Positions 8,846-17,977 of a stretch of DNA of 64,000 bases are shown one piece after another. The DNA is from Nocardia sp. NBC_01730 (lineage in GTDB: Bacteria > Actinomycetota > Actinomycetes > Mycobacteriales > Mycobacteriaceae). Under the pieces are notes generated by a model. That model saw only the letters and a program-made list of their open reading frames with translations, searched no databases and was not told the DNA's origin. Within the stretch, counting starts at the first letter, position 1, and the number at the start of each line of letters is the position of its first letter. The translations under genes were made by a program, and so were the position numbers. The stretch covers positions 7,440,001-7,504,000 of the forward strand of contig NZ_CP109162.1 of assembly GCF_035920445.1 (NCBI RefSeq), read 5' to 3'.

Positions 8846-9445
8846 TGCTCGGTCTCGCTTCGCTCGGAAATCGGGGGTTGGGCCGATGTGGTTTTGTCGG
8901 GAGGCGGACTGGATATCGACTGTCCGGTTTTTGTGTGGGTGTTGGTGGTCGGCTTGTGTCCGAGTGGTCGTCGGTGGTTGCTGGGTCGTGGACGTGTTGG
9001 TCGTTCGGGGTGGGTCGCGGAGGGGGAGTGCTCGGTCTCGCTTCGCTCGGAAAACGGGGGTTGGGCCGATGTGGTTTTGTCGGGAGGCGGACTGGATATC
9101 GACTGTCCGGTTTTTGTGTGGGTGTTGGTGGTCGGCTTGTGTCCGAGTGGTCGTCGGTGGTTGCTGGGTCGTGGACGTGTCGGTCGTTCGGGGTGGGTCG
9201 CGGAGGGGGAGTGCTCGGTCTCGCTTCGCTCGGAAAACGGGGGTTGGGCCGATGTGGTTTTGTCGGGAGGCGGACTGGATATCGACTGTCCGGTTTTTGT
9301 GTGGGTGTTGGTGGTCGGCTTGTGTCCGAGTGGTCGTCGGTGGTTGCTGGGTCGTGGACGTGTCGGTCGCTCGGGGCGGGGCCGCGGACGGGAATGCTTG
9401 GTCCCGGTTCTTCGCTCGGAAACGGGGTTCGGCCGATGTATTGCA
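8846..9445 (+). repeat. Three tandem 183-bp units plus a partial fourth
   Basis: Units start at 8846, 9029 and 9212, exactly 183 bp apart, each opening with TGCTCGGTCTCGCTTCGCTC. A diverged fourth opening begins at 9395 and fades near 9445. Units 1 and 2 differ at only two positions that I can see; the last 25 or so bases of unit 3 are diverged. The top strand is very rich in G and T, with runs such as GGGGTGGG and GGGGG. The first 50 bases of the unit match the tail of the dispersed repeat, so the array seems to be an expansion of an extended copy. As 183 is a multiple of three, several frames stay open on both strands, but none resembles a real protein. The stretch to 9655 holds no recognised gene. 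Confidence 0.93.
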
Positions 9446-9655
9446 TGGTGCGGGAACTGCGGGATCCGAATGTTCTCTGCAGACCTGTTCGACGTGGACT
9501 TGTTCGGGGTCGACCGTTCGACCCCCGACGACCTCGCCCGACGTGCCGCACCGAAGGTCGCAACGGGACCGGCCGACGGCGCCGGGGGAATAGCCGAATA
9601 TCCTGGCTCGTTGTCGACTGCGATGGGTCGGCGTGTGCGGAAGGGTGTTCGAGAA

Positions 9656-10093
9656 GTGCTGGTGATCAGGGCCGACCTCGTGGAGGCGATGGTGGCGCAC
9701 GCGCGTGCCGATCACCCCGACGAGGCCTGCGGCGTCATCGCGGGACCCGAGGGCTCGGATCGCCCGGAGCGCTTCATCGCCATGGTCAACGCCGAACGCT
9801 CGCCCACCTTCTACCGCTTCGACTCCGGCGAGCAGTTGAAGGTGTGGCGCGCGATGGACGACGCCGACGAGACGCCGGTGGTGATCTACCACTCGCACAC
9901 CGCCACCGAGGCTTACCCGAGCCGGACCGACGTGTCCTACGCGTCCGAGCCCTTCGCGCACTACGTGCTGATCTCCACCCGCGATCCCGAGCGGCACGAG
10001 CTGCGCAGCTACCGGATCGTCGACGGTGAGGTCACCGAGGAGCCGGTAAAAATCGTCGACTCGTACCAGAATCAGTCCGATGCCTGTTCGTGA
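9656..10093 (+). CDS. mec: JAMM metalloprotease Mec (CysO-cysteine peptidase)
   Basis: Zn-dependent JAB1/MPN-fold peptidase, homologous to Rv1334, which releases cysteine from the CysO-Cys adduct. The JAMM residues are complete: E23 in the EACG segment and H79, H81, S89 and D92 in YHSHTATEAYPSRTD. With the GTG at 9656 the protein is 145 residues, the family length, and GGAAGGG lies about 10 bases upstream; ATG 9623 is an alternative giving 11 more residues. It forms a compact operon with cysO and cysM (gaps of 15 and 8 bp), the sulfur-carrier route to cysteine. Confidence 0.93.
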   Translation: MLVIRADLVEAMVAHARADHPDEACGVIAGPEGSDRPERFIAMVNAERSPTFYRFDSGEQLKVWRAMDDADETPVVIYHSHTATEAYPSRTDVSYASEPFAHYVLISTRDPERHELRSYRIVDGEVTEEPVKIVDSYQNQSDACS

Positions 10094-10108
10094 AACCGAG
10101 GAGTACCC

Positions 10109-11352
<1,244 letters not shown>

Positions 11353-11409
11353 CTTCCGGACGCGCCGGTACCCTCGCCATAGGCGGGGGCGCACGACGAG
11401 GAGGTGGCG

Positions 11410-12138
11410 ATGGCCGGCGGTGCGGGACTCGGGCCTTCGTTCGACCCTGATCGGATCGCGTCGATTCGAGCGCGGTTGGGTAAGCCCGCGGAGGCAACCA
11501 CGCCGTCTCCGGCGAAAACCACGGGTGGCCTCGCGGCGGTCAAACAACTCTGGTTGCGTGCCGTGGTGGTGATCATCGGATTCGTCGGGCTGCTCTACGG
11601 CATCGAGGGTGTCGACACCTTCGCCGACCATCGGCTCGACCGCGCGGGCATCGAGCCGCGTCGGGCCGAAGGACTATCCGGCATCCTGTTCGCCCCGGTG
11701 CTGCACGGTGGCTGGGACCATCTGATCGGCAACACGCTTCCGGTGCTGGTGCTCGGCTTCCTCGCGCTGCTGGCCGGTATCGGCCGCGGCCTGGCCGCGA
11801 CCGCGATCATCTGGATCGTGGCGGGTGTCGGAACCTGGCTCACCGGGGCAGCTGGCTCCGTGCACCTCGGCGCGTCGGTACTGGTGTTCGGTTGGCTGAC
11901 CTTCCTCATCTCCCGCGGCTGGTTCGCCCGCAACCCTGGTCAGATCGTGCTCGGTCTCGTCGTGCTGGCGCTCTATGGGTCGCTGCTGTGGGGAGTTCTG
12001 CCTGGACAACCCGGAATCTCTTGGCAGGGGCATCTTTTCGGGGCGGTGGGTGGGCTGCTCGCCGGCTGGGTACTCTCTGGTGATGAACGTCGACACCGCC
12101 GCGGGGATCGAGCCGGAGTCATTGTGCCGCCACGCTGA
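11410..12138 (+). CDS. Rhomboid family intramembrane serine protease
   Basis: About 242 residues with six predicted transmembrane helices, homologous to Rv1337. The loop-1 segment HGGWDHLIGNTLPVLVLG carries the oxyanion asparagine (N108). The nucleophile is S156 in HLGASVLVFGW and the base is H208 in SWQGHLFGAVGGLLAGW, so the catalytic dyad is present. The canonical GxSG has Val in place of the last Gly. The ATG at 11410 has GAGGAGG 5 bases upstream. In mycobacteria murI follows this gene; here the Rv1339 homologue follows directly. Confidence 0.9.
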   Translation: MAGGAGLGPSFDPDRIASIRARLGKPAEATTPSPAKTTGGLAAVKQLWLRAVVVIIGFVGLLYGIEGVDTFADHRLDRAGIEPRRAEGLSGILFAPVLHGGWDHLIGNTLPVLVLGFLALLAGIGRGLAATAIIWIVAGVGTWLTGAAGSVHLGASVLVFGWLTFLISRGWFARNPGQIVLGLVVLALYGSLLWGVLPGQPGISWQGHLFGAVGGLLAGWVLSGDERRHRRGDRAGVIVPPR

Positions 12139-12207
12139 GGGTGCCGCCCTGCGGGAATTGTGGGGGACCCTTTCTTGAGTGAGAAATCAGCGTGGCAGCA
12201 TGGGGGA

Positions 12208-12972
12208 ATGCGCCTTACCGTCCTCGGGTGCTCGGGCAGCGTGTCCGGCCCGGACTCTCCAGCGTCGGGTTACCTGCTGACCGGACCGGATATGTCGCCG
12301 ACGGTCATCGATTTCGGTCCGGGAGTGCTCGGCGCGCTGCAGCGCTACGCCAATCCAGGTGAGGTCGACGTCTTCCTTACCCATTTGCACGCGGACCACT
12401 GCCTGGATCTGCCCGGCCTGCTGGTATGGCGGCGCTACCACCCGAAGCCGCCGGAGGGGAAGGCGATCGTGCACGGCCCGTCGGATACCTCGCTGCGGAT
12501 CGGCAATGCCTCCGCCGAGGTCGGCGGCGAATGCGATGACTGGTCCGACGTGATCGACATGCGGCCGTGGGCGGACGGAGAGTCGGTCGAATTCGGGCCG
12601 GGTCACACTGTTACGGCGCGCCGGATGTTCCACCCGCCGGAGGCCTATGGTCTGCGAATAGTGACCGCGAGCGGGCGAACCTTCGTCTATACCGGCGACA
12701 CCGCCCTGTGCCAGGAGGTCCGCGAACTCGCCAAGGGCGCCGACATCCTGATGGCGGAGGCGTCCTGGACCCACGACCCCGCGAATCGGCCGCCGGGCAT
12801 TCATCTTTCGGGCGTCGAGGCGGGTTTGATCGCGGCCGAAGCCGGGGCGAAGGAGCTGCTGCTCACCCACATTCCGCCCTGGACCTCCCGCGAGGACGTA
12901 ATCGCCGAGGCAAAGGCGCAGTTCGCCGGACCAGTGCACGCGGTGGCGCCGGGCGAGACGTTCTCTATCTAA
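12208..12972 (+). CDS. MBL-fold phosphodiesterase (Rv1339-like)
   Basis: About 254-residue metallo-beta-lactamase-fold hydrolase. The metal site THLHADHCLDLPG gives H59, H61, D63 and H64; a later YTGDTALCQE supplies the bridging Asp and LLLTHIPP another His. Rv1339 has been described as an atypical cyclic-nucleotide phosphodiesterase; related proteins resemble RNase Z-like enzymes, so the substrate is open. The ATG at 12208 (MRLTVLGCSGS) is preferred over one at 12160 because the N-terminus matches the family and GGGGGA precedes it. Confidence 0.88.
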   Translation: MRLTVLGCSGSVSGPDSPASGYLLTGPDMSPTVIDFGPGVLGALQRYANPGEVDVFLTHLHADHCLDLPGLLVWRRYHPKPPEGKAIVHGPSDTSLRIGNASAEVGGECDDWSDVIDMRPWADGESVEFGPGHTVTARRMFHPPEAYGLRIVTASGRTFVYTGDTALCQEVRELAKGADILMAEASWTHDPANRPPGIHLSGVEAGLIAAEAGAKELLLTHIPPWTSREDVIAEAKAQFAGPVHAVAPGETFSI

Positions 12973-12977
12973 TTGGC

Positions 12978-13262
12978 TGTGTTTGTTTTGCAGCGCCTGC
13001 GGCGCTGCGTGTTCGCGGCCCCTTTATGGCTCACGTCCGAGCGGCCGCCGCTGGCGACTTCGTCGCGGACGCGTCGACCGCTCGGACGCGAGCCGGGCCG
13101 CAAACGGGCGATGCTCGGTCTCGCTTCGCTCGGAAGCGGGAGTTGAGCCGATGTGGTTGCGGTGAGTGGTATCCGCGGTGCCGGGTGCCCTGCGGCTGCT
13201 CGGACGCGAGACACCAGGGGGCCGCGAACACGCCGCGCGCAGGCGCGGCAAATCCAACACAG
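12978..13262. repeat. Composite repeat with terminal inverted copies (MITE-like)
   Basis: A 285-bp intergenic segment bounded by inverted copies of the dispersed repeat head. The left arm holds hairpin GCAGCGCC-TGC-GGCGCTGC (12990-13008) followed by GTTCGCGGCCCC; the right arm is its inverse, with GCCGCGC and GCGCGGC at 13232-13249 and GGGGCCGCGAACACG just inside. The left part also carries the long second hairpin, with decayed arms, and the tail TCTCGCTTCGCTCGG. GGCTGTG occurs at both 12974 and 13265 and could be a target duplication, or chance. It separates the Rv1339 homologue from rph. Confidence 0.8.
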
Positions 13263-13274
13263 TAGGCTGTGGCC

Positions 13275-14045
13275 GTGTCGAGACGAGCCGATGGCAGGGC
13301 GGACGATGAACTCCGCGAGGTACGGATCACCCGTGGATTTACCACGCATCCAGCCGGTTCGGTGCTGGTGGAGTTCGGCCAGACGCGGGTGATGTGCACC
13401 GCGAGCGTCACCGAGGGCGTGCCTCCGTGGCGTCGCGACTCCGGGCTGGGCTGGCTCACCGCCGAATACGCGATGTTGCCTGCCGCGACGCACACCCGCA
13501 GCGGCAGAGAGTCGGTCAAGGGCAAGGTCGGCGGACGGACCCAGGAAATCAGCCGACTGGTCGGTCGCTCGCTGCGCGCGTGCATCGACCTGGCCGCCAT
13601 CGGCGAGAACACCATCGCGATCGACTGCGACGTGCTGCAAGCCGACGGCGGAACCAGGACGGCAGCCATCACCGGTGCGTACGTCGCGCTGGCCGACGCG
13701 GTGACCTACCTCGGCGCGGCGGGCGGCCTGGCCGACCCGCAACCGATCTCGTGCGCGATCGCCGCGGTGAGCGTCGGTGTCGTCGACGGTAGGGTGCGCT
13801 TGGATCTGCCGTACGAAGAGGATTCGCGTGCCGAGGTCGACATGAACGTCGTCGCCACCGACACCGGCACACTCGTCGAGGTCCAGGGCACTGGCGAGGG
13901 CGCCACGTTCCCGCGTTCCACACTGGACAAGCTGCTCGACGCCGCGCTCGCGGGTTGTGAACAGCTGTTCGTCCTGCAGAGGGAGGCGCTGGCGCTGCCG
14001 TACCCGGGCGTGCTTCCCGAGCCGTCCGAGCCGAAGAAGAAGTGA
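13275..14045 (+). CDS. rph: Ribonuclease PH
   Basis: 256-residue phosphorolytic 3'-5' exoribonuclease that trims tRNA 3' ends; homologue of Rv1340. Matches along the whole length, including [20 protein letters not shown] at the N-terminus, the phosphate-site [20 protein letters not shown] and the [20 protein letters not shown] core, where the acidic catalytic residues lie. GTG 13275 gives the family N-terminus; GTG 13269 is an alternative. The stop overlaps the rdgB start (TGATG), so the two are translationally coupled. Confidence 0.95.
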   Translation: MSRRADGRADDELREVRITRGFTTHPAGSVLVEFGQTRVMCTASVTEGVPPWRRDSGLGWLTAEYAMLPAATHTRSGRESVKGKVGGRTQEISRLVGRSLRACIDLAAIGENTIAIDCDVLQADGGTRTAAITGAYVALADAVTYLGAAGGLADPQPISCAIAAVSVGVVDGRVRLDLPYEEDSRAEVDMNVVATDTGTLVEVQGTGEGATFPRSTLDKLLDAALAGCEQLFVLQREALALPYPGVLPEPSEPKKK

Positions 14046-14653
14046 TGACTCGCCTACTTGTCGCCAGTCGCAACCGCAAGAAACTGAACGAGCTGCGCCG
14101 GATCCTCGACGAGGCCGGCGTCGCGGGTATCGAGATCGTCGGGCTCGACGACGTTCCCGCCTACGATGAGGCGCCGGAGACCGGGGCGACGTTCGAGGAG
14201 AACGCGCTCGCCAAGGCACGGGACGGCGTCGGGGCCACCGGTCTGGCCTGCGTCGCGGACGACTCCGGCCTCGAGGTGGACGCGCTGAACGGTATGCCTG
14301 GTGTGCTGTCGGCGCGCTGGTCGGGTGGGCATGGTGACGACGCCGCGAACAACGCACTGCTGCTCGCACAGCTCGCCGATGTTCCGGACGAGCGGCGCGG
14401 GGCGCGGTTCGTCTCGACCTGCGCGCTGGTGGTGCCGAGCGGTGGGGAAATCGTGGTGCGGGGCGAATGGCCGGGCTCGATCGGCCGGAAGCCGGTGGGC
14501 GACGGTGGTTTCGGCTACGACCCGCTGTTCGTCCCGGAGGGCGGCGCCGTCACCGCCGCCCAGCTGACGCCCGCCCAGAAGGACGCGGTGTCACATCGGG
14601 GGCGGGCGCTGACCCGGTTGCTGCCAGAGTTGGCCGCGCTGACCGCGAGCTGA
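14045..14653 (+). CDS. rdgB: XTP/dITP diphosphatase (RdgB/HAM1)
   Basis: 202-residue house-cleaning pyrophosphatase that hydrolyses dITP, ITP and XTP to monophosphates, preventing base-analogue incorporation. Motifs: N-terminal LLVASRNRKKLNEL, catalytic VADDSGLEVDALNGMPGVLS, and GDGGFGYDPLFVPEGG for substrate binding. The ATG at 14045 overlaps the rph stop; this rph-rdgB coupling is widespread. Homologue of Rv1341. Confidence 0.95.
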   Translation: MTRLLVASRNRKKLNELRRILDEAGVAGIEIVGLDDVPAYDEAPETGATFEENALAKARDGVGATGLACVADDSGLEVDALNGMPGVLSARWSGGHGDDAANNALLLAQLADVPDERRGARFVSTCALVVPSGGEIVVRGEWPGSIGRKPVGDGGFGYDPLFVPEGGAVTAAQLTPAQKDAVSHRGRALTRLLPELAALTAS

Positions 14654-14668
14654 CGCCGGAGGCGTCAG
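14650..14668. terminator. Bidirectional terminator hairpin
   Basis: Perfect inverted repeat CTGACGCC-GGA-GGCGTCAG between the convergent rdgB and DUF3817 genes; it overlaps both stop regions. No clear T-run. Confidence 0.6.
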
Positions 14669-15030
14669 ATGCCGAAGTCCTGCTTGACCTTCTTCGCGTT
14701 GACATGCTCGACGAAGAACGACAGCAGCGGGATGGTGCCTGCGAGCAGGGTGCCGACGGTACGGAGCACTGGCCAGCGGACCTTGACCGCGAGGTCGGCG
14801 GTGACCAGCAGGTAGACGAAATAGACCCAGCCGTGCACCACGGCTATCCAGCTGGGGGTGTGCACGTCGAAGCCGTATTTGGCGATCATCTCGCCGGTGA
14901 GCAGCAGCAACCAGAGACCGGTGATCCAGGCCAGCGCGCGGTAGCGCAGCAGCGCCGAGGCGAGCTTGGCGGTGTTCGCCGTCGGCGCGGGCGCCACGGT
15001 GGTCTCGGTGGAATTCTCGCTGGTGGTCAA
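14665..15030 (-). CDS. DUF3817 membrane protein (Rv1342c-like)
   Basis: 121-residue integral membrane protein with about three transmembrane helices. The family pattern is seen in ALLRYRALAWITGLWLLLLT, a His/Trp-containing SWIAVVHGWVYFVYLLVTAD helix, and VRWPVLRTVGTLLAGTIPLLSF. Function is unknown. The ATG at 15030 overlaps the stop of the upstream Rv1343c-like gene by 4 bp, so the two are co-translated, matching the mycobacterial order Rv1343c-Rv1342c. Confidence 0.88.
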   Translation of the reverse strand: MTTSENSTETTVAPAPTANTAKLASALLRYRALAWITGLWLLLLTGEMIAKYGFDVHTPSWIAVVHGWVYFVYLLVTADLAVKVRWPVLRTVGTLLAGTIPLLSFFVEHVNAKKVKQDFGI

Positions 15031-15500
15031 CCGGCGCTCCTCTCGGGTGTGTTCAGGCCCGCCGCGCGGACCTGGTCATCGGTGTCCTGGGCGTGCAGCG
15101 CTGCGAGGTACCGGTTGTACTCGGTGAGTACGGGGTCTTCGTCCCGCACGGCCTTCGGGCGCTCGGGGAGCAGGCCCGCCGGAAGCTCCTTGGGTGCAGC
15201 GGGTTTCGCGGCAATCCTGGCCTCGACGGGTTCGTGCTCCGCGGCGTCGGCCAGCTTGTCGTTCTGTTCGGCCTCGCGCTCGAGCCGGACGAACCGGAAG
15301 TAGGCGAATACGGCAAACGCCGCGAACAGCGGCCATTGCAGCGCGTACCCGAGATTCTGACCGGTGCCGCCGGCGGATTCGAACCGCTCCCACTGCCACC
15401 AAGCCAGCGCCAGGCAGCCCAGCGCAGCGACAACCACCAGCACGATGAGGGCCGGGCGATTGTGTGCCGAGCGGCGGGGTGAGGCGGACACGGCCTCCAC
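15027..15500 (-). CDS. Rv1343c-like membrane protein
   Basis: 157 residues, with two transmembrane segments near the N-terminus (ALIVLVVVAALGCLALAWWQ and GYALQWPLFAAFAVFAYFRF) separated by a short GGTGQN loop, then a charged cytosolic tail ending in a TEYNRYLAALHAQD helix. The double-helix arrangement with the GTGxNLGYALQWP loop matches mycobacterial Rv1343c (LprD). I see no lipobox, so lipoprotein status is not supported. GTG 15500 is used; GTG 15491 is an alternative. Confidence 0.82.
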   Translation of the reverse strand: MEAVSASPRRSAHNRPALIVLVVVAALGCLALAWWQWERFESAGGTGQNLGYALQWPLFAAFAVFAYFRFVRLEREAEQNDKLADAAEHEPVEARIAAKPAAPKELPAGLLPERPKAVRDEDPVLTEYNRYLAALHAQDTDDQVRAAGLNTPERSAG

Positions 15501-15507
15501 GGTACCC

Positions 15508-15590
15508 GTGTTGGTTTTGCCAGCGCCTGCGGCGTTGCCTGTCTCGCTGCGTTCGAAATCGGGAGTGGGGCCGATGTGGTTGCGCTGCGC
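15508..15590 (+). repeat. Dispersed hairpin repeat, short copy D
   Basis: Reads GTGTTGGTTTTGCCAGCGCC and keeps hairpin 1 as CAGCGCC-TGC-GGCGTTG (15521-15537, with one G-T pair). It then jumps directly to the tail (GTCTCGCTGCGTTCG and GGGGCCGATGTGGTTGCG). The long second hairpin of copies A and B is missing. It lies upstream of the Rv1343c-like gene and downstream of the SDR gene. Confidence 0.75.
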
Positions 15591-15621
15591 CCTCAGGACG
15601 ACGCGGGCGGGCCGGTGGCGA

Positions 15622-16497
15622 TCAGAACTTGTAGGTGACCCCGGTCAGCCGCTCGGATTCGGCCCACAGCCGCTTCCACAGGTCCTTGTTCTTCGACAGC
15701 CGAGAGGACGGCGACGCGCCCACCGGGCCTCGGGTCTGGAGCAGTCGGGACGGGCCCCAGTACACCTCGGGGTCGGCGTCGGGCATGGTCGCTGCGAACA
15801 GCGTCGAGTGCGCGGCCTTCGCGGGCGAGTGTCCGATCAGGCGGATGAACGGCTTGGCGATCCAGTCGATCGGCGTCTCGGTGTGCGCGAACAGGTCGGT
15901 GGCCGAGACGCCGGGGTGCACGCTGTAGGAGCGCTTCGCCGAGCCAGCTTCGGCCAGCCTGCGCTGGAGCTCCCGTGCGAACATGAGGTTGCACAGCTTG
16001 GACTGCGCGTACGCGAGATTGCGCTGATAGCGACGGTGCTCGTAGTCGAGGTCGTCGATCCGGAGTTTAGGGGTCTGCTTGTGCGCGATGCTGGCCAGCG
16101 TCACCACCCGGTCGGTGATCCGGTCCAGCAGTAGTCCGGTCAGCGTGAAGTGGCCGAGATGGTTGACGCCCCACTGGGTTTCGAAGCCGTCCTCGGTCCG
16201 CGAGAACGGGACGTTCATCAGGCCGGCATTGTTGATCAGTACGTCGAATTCGGCGCTGCCCTCGGCGAATTCGCGGATCGAGGCCAGGTCGGCCAGGTTC
16301 AGTTCGGCCACCCGCACGTCACCCTCGATGCCGTCGGCGACCTTCTTCGCCTTCTCCGCGTTGCGGCAGGCCATGATGACGGTAGCGCCTTTGGTCGCGA
16401 GGACTCTGGTGGTGACGGCACCCAGTCCGCCGTTCGCGCCGGTGATCACATAGGTGCGTCCGGTTTGGTCTGGGATTTCAGTAAGTCGCCACGCCAT
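15622..16497 (-). CDS. SDR family oxidoreductase (retinol dehydrogenase/POR-like)
   Basis: 291-residue short-chain dehydrogenase. The Rossmann motif TGANGGLG is at residues 19-26, NNAG occurs in DVLINNAGLMNVPF, and the catalytic pair is in YAQSKLCNLMFARELQRRL. The extended C-terminal part (VHPGVSATDLF and then HSPAKAAHSTLFAATMPDAD) is typical of the RDH/protochlorophyllide reductase-like group that acts on lipophilic alcohols or aldehydes; substrate unknown. A palindrome lies 10 bp upstream of the start and a TetR gene is divergent, so repression by a nearby regulator is likely. Confidence 0.9.
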   Translation of the reverse strand: MAWRLTEIPDQTGRTYVITGANGGLGAVTTRVLATKGATVIMACRNAEKAKKVADGIEGDVRVAELNLADLASIREFAEGSAEFDVLINNAGLMNVPFSRTEDGFETQWGVNHLGHFTLTGLLLDRITDRVVTLASIAHKQTPKLRIDDLDYEHRRYQRNLAYAQSKLCNLMFARELQRRLAEAGSAKRSYSVHPGVSATDLFAHTETPIDWIAKPFIRLIGHSPAKAAHSTLFAATMPDADPEVYWGPSRLLQTRGPVGASPSSRLSKNKDLWKRLWAESERLTGVTYKF

Positions 16498-16506
16498 GAA
16501 GACAAC

Positions 16507-16522
16507 CTTACTCTTGAGTAAG
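16507..16522. promoter_or_regulatory. Palindromic operator upstream of the SDR gene
   Basis: CTTACTC-TT-GAGTAAG, perfect 7-bp arms with a 2-base centre, 10 bp upstream of the SDR ATG. This is the usual shape of a TetR-family site. The half-site TTACTC recurs in the operator before the PadR gene at 17934. Confidence 0.65.
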
Positions 16523-16955
16523 TTCTGAGGGAAGTCGCGCGGGTGACCTCGCGCCGATTGTCACGGGCGGAAATATCCTTGTCGCCGGACGGAATTCGAT
16601 GACATGGACACCGCGCTCGGCTGGCGTCCGCTGGTTGAAGGTGGGTGCGAGGAGGGTGCCCACGGTTTCGCCCCGCACCTGACCGGTGGCGGGGTCCTGC
16701 GTCATCAGCCGACCTGCGAAGCGGTCCTTCGCCGCTACGGTCAGGGGGGTGAGCAACTTCGCGGTGTGCCTGCGGGAAGTGACCACGCGAGAACCTCTTC
16801 GTTCCACGGCGACATATGTGATCCCGTTTGGTTTCAGACTGTGTCGATTATGCCCGGTTATGATCCGTATCACAACCACCGCCTGTCGCGGGCGTTCGCT
16901 CGGGGGTCGCCGGCACGGATAGTCCGTGGTCCGTGGTTTCGCTACGGTGAGAGGT
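16523..16955. other. Intergenic region, no gene recognised
   Basis: About 430 bp between the SDR operator and the TetR start. Open frames exist on both strands, but their translations are not protein-like and lack good ribosome sites. It probably contains the TetR promoter. Confidence 0.5.
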
Positions 16956-17615
16956 GTGACGGCAATAGGGGGAAGGCAATACGGCGGGCGTGCCGTCGTA
17001 GAGCGGAAGGCCGAGCGGCGCCAGCGGTTTCTCGAGGCGGCGACCCGGATCTTCGCCGACCGCGGCTACGCGAACTGCTCGCTGGCCGACGTGTGTGCCG
17101 CCGCGGGCCTGTCCAAGCGGCAGTTCTACGAGGAGTTCCAGACCAGGGAGGACGTGCTGGTCGCGGCCTACGACCGGATCCAGGACGAGGCCGTCGCCGC
17201 GGTGCTGGCGAGGATTGGTGAGCTCGACCCCCGATTCGACCTGGCCGCCGCGATGACCGCCGTGGTCACCGCGTATCTCGAATCGATCGGCTCCGACCCG
17301 TATCGAGCCGGGGTCGCCTTCGTCGAAGTGGTCGGAGTGAGCGACCGGATGGAGCGGCACCGCCGCGTGCGGCGGCACGCCTGGGCGTCGGTGCTGGAGT
17401 CCGCCGTTGTCCCGGTCGTCGCGCCCGGCGCGCGGGTGCGTGGCGGTCCCGGTTGGGCTGCGAGCGCTCTCATCGGTGCGATCAATGGGCTCGCGCACGA
17501 GTGGGTCCTCGCCGATCCGCGTCCGACGGTCACCGAGCTGGTGGATCTTCTGGTCCCGGTCGCGCTGTCGCTGATCGAGGGGCCGGGGGTGGCTCAGTCG
17601 CCGCGCATGGCGTAA
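16956..17615 (+). CDS. TetR/AcrR family transcriptional regulator
   Basis: About 219 residues. The N-terminal helix-turn-helix is clear: RRQRFLEAATRIFADRGYAN, then SLADVCAAAGLSKRQFYEEF and TREDVLVAAYDRI. The C-terminal ligand-binding domain is all-helical and contains AVVTAYLESIGSDPYRAGVA. It is divergent from the SDR gene and probably controls it through the palindrome near 16507, though that site is about 430 bp away and close to the SDR start. GTG 16956 is chosen from the length of the N-terminus; GTG 16926 is possible. Confidence 0.88.
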   Translation: MTAIGGRQYGGRAVVERKAERRQRFLEAATRIFADRGYANCSLADVCAAAGLSKRQFYEEFQTREDVLVAAYDRIQDEAVAAVLARIGELDPRFDLAAAMTAVVTAYLESIGSDPYRAGVAFVEVVGVSDRMERHRRVRRHAWASVLESAVVPVVAPGARVRGGPGWAASALIGAINGLAHEWVLADPRPTVTELVDLLVPVALSLIEGPGVAQSPRMA

Positions 17616-17723
17616 TCGGCCGGGCCTCCGGTTGCTGGCGCGGGCCACAAGCCGCCCGGCGAGCCGATCGAGCCGATCCACGGCCAGGTCGGCGCCGAGG
17701 GGTGCCTCGTGCCAAGGGGTGCA

Positions 17724-17960
17724 GCTGCGGCTTACCAATGCCGGCGCAGCCGCGATCGACCGGGTCCTAGCCGCCTGGTGGCGCTGGCTCGGCAGCAGGC
17801 TGGACGACTGGGACTACGCGGACCCGGCTGATCGCGCGCTGCTCGACCGAAGCGCTGGGAAGCATCGCGACGAAGCTGATCGAGGACGAGGCGCGCGAGC
17901 AGGAAAGTGTGGTCGTCGGACGCTTGCGGCCGATTACTCGCTTGCGTATATTCGTATGCG
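17724..17960 (+). pseudogene. MarR-family C-terminal relic
   Basis: One frame reads VQLRLTNAGAAAIDRVLAAW and on through SRLDDWDYADPADRALLDR, the wing and dimerisation helix pattern of MarR regulators. The match then continues in another frame as ALGSIATKLIEDEAREQ to a stop. The DNA-binding N-terminus is missing. A truncated, frameshifted gene is the simplest reading; the family call rests on this short stretch. Confidence 0.45.
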
Positions 17961-17965
17961 AGTAA
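17934..17965. promoter_or_regulatory. Inverted repeat operator before the PadR gene
   Basis: TTACTCGC (17934-17941) and GCGAGTAA (17958-17965) are perfect 8-bp arms 16 bp apart, ending 12 bp before the PadR GTG. The layout suits autoregulation by a PadR dimer. Confidence 0.65.
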
Positions 17966-17977
17966 TGAGGAGGTGCC

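Noticed and set aside
8846..9394. CRISPR array
   Set aside because: Units are 183 bp, directly adjacent and identical throughout, with no unique spacers and no cas genes.
16508..16879. 123-codon minus-strand frame between the SDR and TetR genes
   Set aside because: No ribosome site, translation not protein-like, and it overlaps the SDR operator.
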